A stretch of DNA of 32,012 nt from Avoscillospira sp045652125 (lineage in GTDB: Bacteria > Bacillota > Clostridia > Oscillospirales > Oscillospiraceae), in the NCBI GenBank assembly GCA_045652125.1, contig JAZRTT010000001.1, positions 1 through 32,012 of the forward strand, read 5' to 3'. Both the position numbers and the translations under genes were made by a program. The notes below the pieces were generated by a model that worked only from the letters and a program-made list of their open reading frames with translations, had not been told where the DNA came from and ran no database searches. Shown piece by piece: positions 29,798 through 32,012 of the stretch. The stretch's first letter is position 1. Every line of letters begins with the position of its first letter.

Positions 29798-31765
29798 ATG
29801 AATGTACAGATGCGGCCTGCCTCCCTGCAGGCAATTGGGCAGCGGCTACGGCGATGGAGTGGTCACAGGGCTGTGGAACTGGCACTTCGGACAGCCGGGG
29901 CGCTGGCAACAGGTTTTCTTCTGGCCGGTGTGCAGATTGCAGACGGTGTAATGCCCTTGTCTGTCTGCCTTGCAGCGGCTCTGGGTCTTGGTCTGCCGTC
30001 TTTTGGTGCATACATCGGCGGCTGTCTGGGTTACGTGGCCTTTTTCGGCATGGATGCCGCAATGGAGCCCCTTGCCGTAGGCCTCTTGGTGGAGGCCTGC
30101 CTGTGCATTTTCGGTGAGGACCTGTTTCGGGAGCACCGATGGTTCGCACCGGGCTGCGTCATGGTGTTCTCCGGCTTGGTCGGGTTCCTGTTCCTTCTGC
30201 AAAATCGCCTTTGGCTGCGGGTCCTCTGGCGGTACTTGCTGAAAATTGCCGTGGGCGGTCTGGGTACAGAAGCCTTTCATATGGCATTGGACCCCCTTCG
30301 TCCCAGAGGCAGGGTCCTGCTCCCTGTGTGTCTGACTGCCGGTCTTTGCGCTCTGCAGCCGGTGGGTTTCCCCTTGGGTCTTGCTGCCGGCTGTGCCATG
30401 GCAGCCGCAGCCTCCTCCACCTCTATGGCCCTGCCTGCCGCCGCCATGTGCGGCCTGGCTCTGGATCTGAGTTGGAGCGGCGGCTGCTGTACGGCCATAT
30501 TGGTACTGGCCGCCTTCGGCAGCAGTTGGCAGTCCGGATGGCTGCTGCGTTTGGCCCTGTGGCTGGTCATGGCAGGTTTGGGCGTCCTTTTAACGAAAAG
30601 CAGTCCGCTTCTGCTGGCCGGTGCCATGCTGGGGGTCATTCTCTCCCCTCTGGTCCCCACACAGCGCTGGTTTGGTACCCAATCCCATACTCTGACAGGT
30701 GCAGACCCTCGGTTGGCGCTGGCCTCCGGTCTGTTGGAACAGTTGGGTCAATGTATGGCGCTGAGTCGTCCGGAACGACCCGATCCGGAGACCAATGCGG
30801 TGTTTGATCAGGCCGCAGAGCGAGTCTGCCGCCATTGCAGCCAATGGGAGCAATGCTGGGACAGCGAGATTCGAAGCACCTGTGAAGCCCTGAACCGGGC
30901 TGCCCCGGCGATGATGACCCGCGGCAAGGCGCTGCGGGAGGATCTTCCCTCTGCCTTTGTGGAACGCTGCCGCCACATGGAAGGCTTTCTCAACGCCATA
31001 AACCGGGAATTGGAAGATCTCAGCTTCCGCCGCCAGTACCGCAGCCGCCTCCGGGATAGTCGGACGGTTTTATCACAGCAATACAGCGTCCTGTCTGCTG
31101 CATTGAAAAAAAGCCGCCCCGATGGGCCTGTTTCCCTTCGGTTTCAGGCAGAATTAGGCTTCCGCAGTCTCAGCCGCCGCAGCGAAGGCTTATCCGGAGA
31201 CCGGGGCGCCAGTTTTCGGGTGGGGAAATGGTTCTACCTGCTTTTGTGCGACGGCATGGGGACCGGAGCTGCCGCCAATGCGGAGGCCGGTGCTGCCATC
31301 GGGATTCTTCGTACCCTGCTGCAGTCCGGTGTCCGGCCGCAGGCTGCCATGACCTTGCTCAACGGCGTGTATATCCTGCGGGATGACGGCGGATTTGCCA
31401 CGGTGGACCTATTGCAGGTTGACCTTACCACCGGCGAAGGGGCGCTGTTCAAATGGGGCGGTGCCCCATCTTACCTCAAGCGACGGGGAAAAGTGGAGAA
31501 AATAGGAACAGCCTCGCCGCCTCCCGGTATCGGCGTAGGAGAGGAGTACCGACCGGAAGAGACAAAGCTGTCCTTGGGAAAAGGAGAACTGTTGGTGCTG
31601 GTGAGTGACGGTGCCAGCGGAGAAGCAGCCGAGCGGTTTATTCGGCAGTATGGAGGACTGTCTCCGAAGGAGCTGGCATCCGGCGTGGTAAACTGCAGCA
31701 GCGCACAGGGAGAGGACGATCGGACAGCAGCGGTAGTGACGCTGCGTCCCCGTCTCTCTGTATGA
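29798..31765 (+). CDS. spoIIE: Stage II sporulation protein E (SpoIIE) phosphatase
   Basis: A 655-residue protein. ATG 29798 follows GAAAGAAGGG by 5 bases; the frame reaches back to 29639, but that part overlaps the divergent gene and its promoter. The first 300 residues or so are about ten hydrophobic helices. The middle (about 330-430) is a regulatory helical region with Cys-rich CRHCSQWEQCW. The last 200 residues are a PP2C-type phosphatase with the metal-binding Asp-Gly-Met-Gly at 485-488 and SDGASG near the end. SpoIIE dephosphorylates SpoIIAA to release sigma-F in the forespore and also helps place the polar septum. Bacillus SpoIIE is about 830 residues, so this is a short version, as common in Clostridia. 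Confidence 0.92.
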   Translation: MNVQMRPASLQAIGQRLRRWSGHRAVELALRTAGALATGFLLAGVQIADGVMPLSVCLAAALGLGLPSFGAYIGGCLGYVAFFGMDAAMEPLAVGLLVEACLCIFGEDLFREHRWFAPGCVMVFSGLVGFLFLLQNRLWLRVLWRYLLKIAVGGLGTEAFHMALDPLRPRGRVLLPVCLTAGLCALQPVGFPLGLAAGCAMAAAASSTSMALPAAAMCGLALDLSWSGGCCTAILVLAAFGSSWQSGWLLRLALWLVMAGLGVLLTKSSPLLLAGAMLGVILSPLVPTQRWFGTQSHTLTGADPRLALASGLLEQLGQCMALSRPERPDPETNAVFDQAAERVCRHCSQWEQCWDSEIRSTCEALNRAAPAMMTRGKALREDLPSAFVERCRHMEGFLNAINRELEDLSFRRQYRSRLRDSRTVLSQQYSVLSAALKKSRPDGPVSLRFQAELGFRSLSRRSEGLSGDRGASFRVGKWFYLLLCDGMGTGAAANAEAGAAIGILRTLLQSGVRPQAAMTLLNGVYILRDDGGFATVDLLQVDLTTGEGALFKWGGAPSYLKRRGKVEKIGTASPPPGIGVGEEYRPEETKLSLGKGELLVLVSDGASGEAAERFIRQYGGLSPKELASGVVNCSSAQGEDDRTAAVVTLRPRLSV

Positions 31766-31803
31766 CACAATAACATAAAATATTTGCGAAACCTGTCGAA
31801 ATT

Positions 31804-31833
31804 CCGCGGGAAATGAAAAAATATTTCCCACGG
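31804..31833 (-). other. Hairpin between spoIIE and the rRNA terminator
   Basis: CCGCGGGAAAT and ATTTCCCACGG flank an 8-base loop. On the minus strand the one odd position becomes a G-U pair, giving 11 paired bases; on the plus strand it is a C-A mismatch. It may be a second terminator-like or processing structure for leftward transcripts. Confidence 0.5.
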
Positions 31834-31870
31834 TGGCGCTTGTTCCCACAGGGTCTGCATTAACACAAAG

Positions 31871-31903
31871 AAAAAAGCCCCAACCTTTCGGTTGAGGCTT
31901 TTT
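31871..31903 (-). terminator. Terminator of the rRNA operon
   Basis: On the minus strand AAAAAGCCTCAACC, loop GAAA, GGTTGGGGCTTTTTT. All stem positions pair, with one U-G wobble. On the plus strand that position is a C-A mismatch, so the structure is tuned for the leftward rRNA transcript, although it may also stop spoIIE transcription. Confidence 0.9.
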
Positions 31904-31905
31904 GT

Positions 31906-32012
31906 GTTGGCATTACCTATTTTCCCAGCCAGTCACCCGGCAAGTATCGTCGGCGAAAGTGTGCTTAACTTCTGTGTTCGGGATGGGAACAGGTGGACCC
32001 ACACTCCAATCA
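31906..32012 (-). rRNA. 5S ribosomal RNA, 5' end beyond the window
   Basis: Read on the minus strand, the sequence contains the conserved 5S core CCTGTTCCCATCCCGAACAC, then AGAAGTTAAGCAC, GATACTTGCCGGGTGAC and TGGGAAAATAGGTAATGCC. About 107 of roughly 117 bases are present; the first ten or so are off the edge. The 3' end is placed near GCCAAC, just before the terminator. This is the last gene of an rRNA operon that runs in from the right and converges on spoIIE. Confidence 0.93.

Overview
The window looks like part of the chromosome of a spore-forming, probably gut-dwelling Clostridia bacterium, most likely Oscillospirales/Ruminococcaceae-like. The reasons are two sporulation genes (spoIIP and spoIIE), strong AGGAGG ribosome sites, a Gram-positive sortase pilus locus, SLH and lipoprotein surface proteins, and a 5S rRNA of clostridial type at the right edge. 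The placement is inferred from gene content and was not checked by a search.

Region 1 (1-12435) is one long rightward gene train of ten genes with gaps of 10 to 55 bases, ended by a strong hairpin terminator. It encodes three complete lipoproteins and one whose start is cut by the window edge, three zinc-ribbon proteins, an SLH/Ig-like surface protein, a TPM-domain membrane protein and a TM2-domain protein. Several share homologous beta-rich modules. The set looks like an envelope-surveillance or surface-lipoprotein system with no function I can name. This is the best candidate for an undescribed system. A small membrane protein (12460-12981) follows.

Region 2 (12982-13808) is AT-rich and has no intact gene. 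It holds a lone perfect hairpin, a strong terminator, and a frameshifted remnant of a STAS-like (DUF4325) gene on the minus strand, followed by a clear promoter for the pilus locus.

Region 3 (13809-22575) is a complete sortase-assembled pilus operon. It runs: signal-peptidase-like protein that has lost both catalytic residues, 1363-residue tip adhesin with a 23-unit EPLDEP stalk, major backbone pilin, class C sortase, small LPQTG anchor pilin, second sortase. The three cell-wall proteins carry three different sorting motifs (MPATG, LPATG, LPQTG). A strong hairpin between pilin and sortase probably sets their expression ratio. Two terminators close the locus.

Region 4 (22791-32012) is ordinary chromosome. 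Leftward are a GH127-type arabinofuranosidase-like enzyme and spoIIP. Rightward are pta and a MATE exporter, whose promoter appears to be built from a TTGACAA heptamer repeat. Leftward again is an overlapping CYTH-queH pair, and rightward is spoIIE. The window ends in the 3' part of a leftward rRNA operon (5S rRNA and its terminator) that converges on spoIIE.
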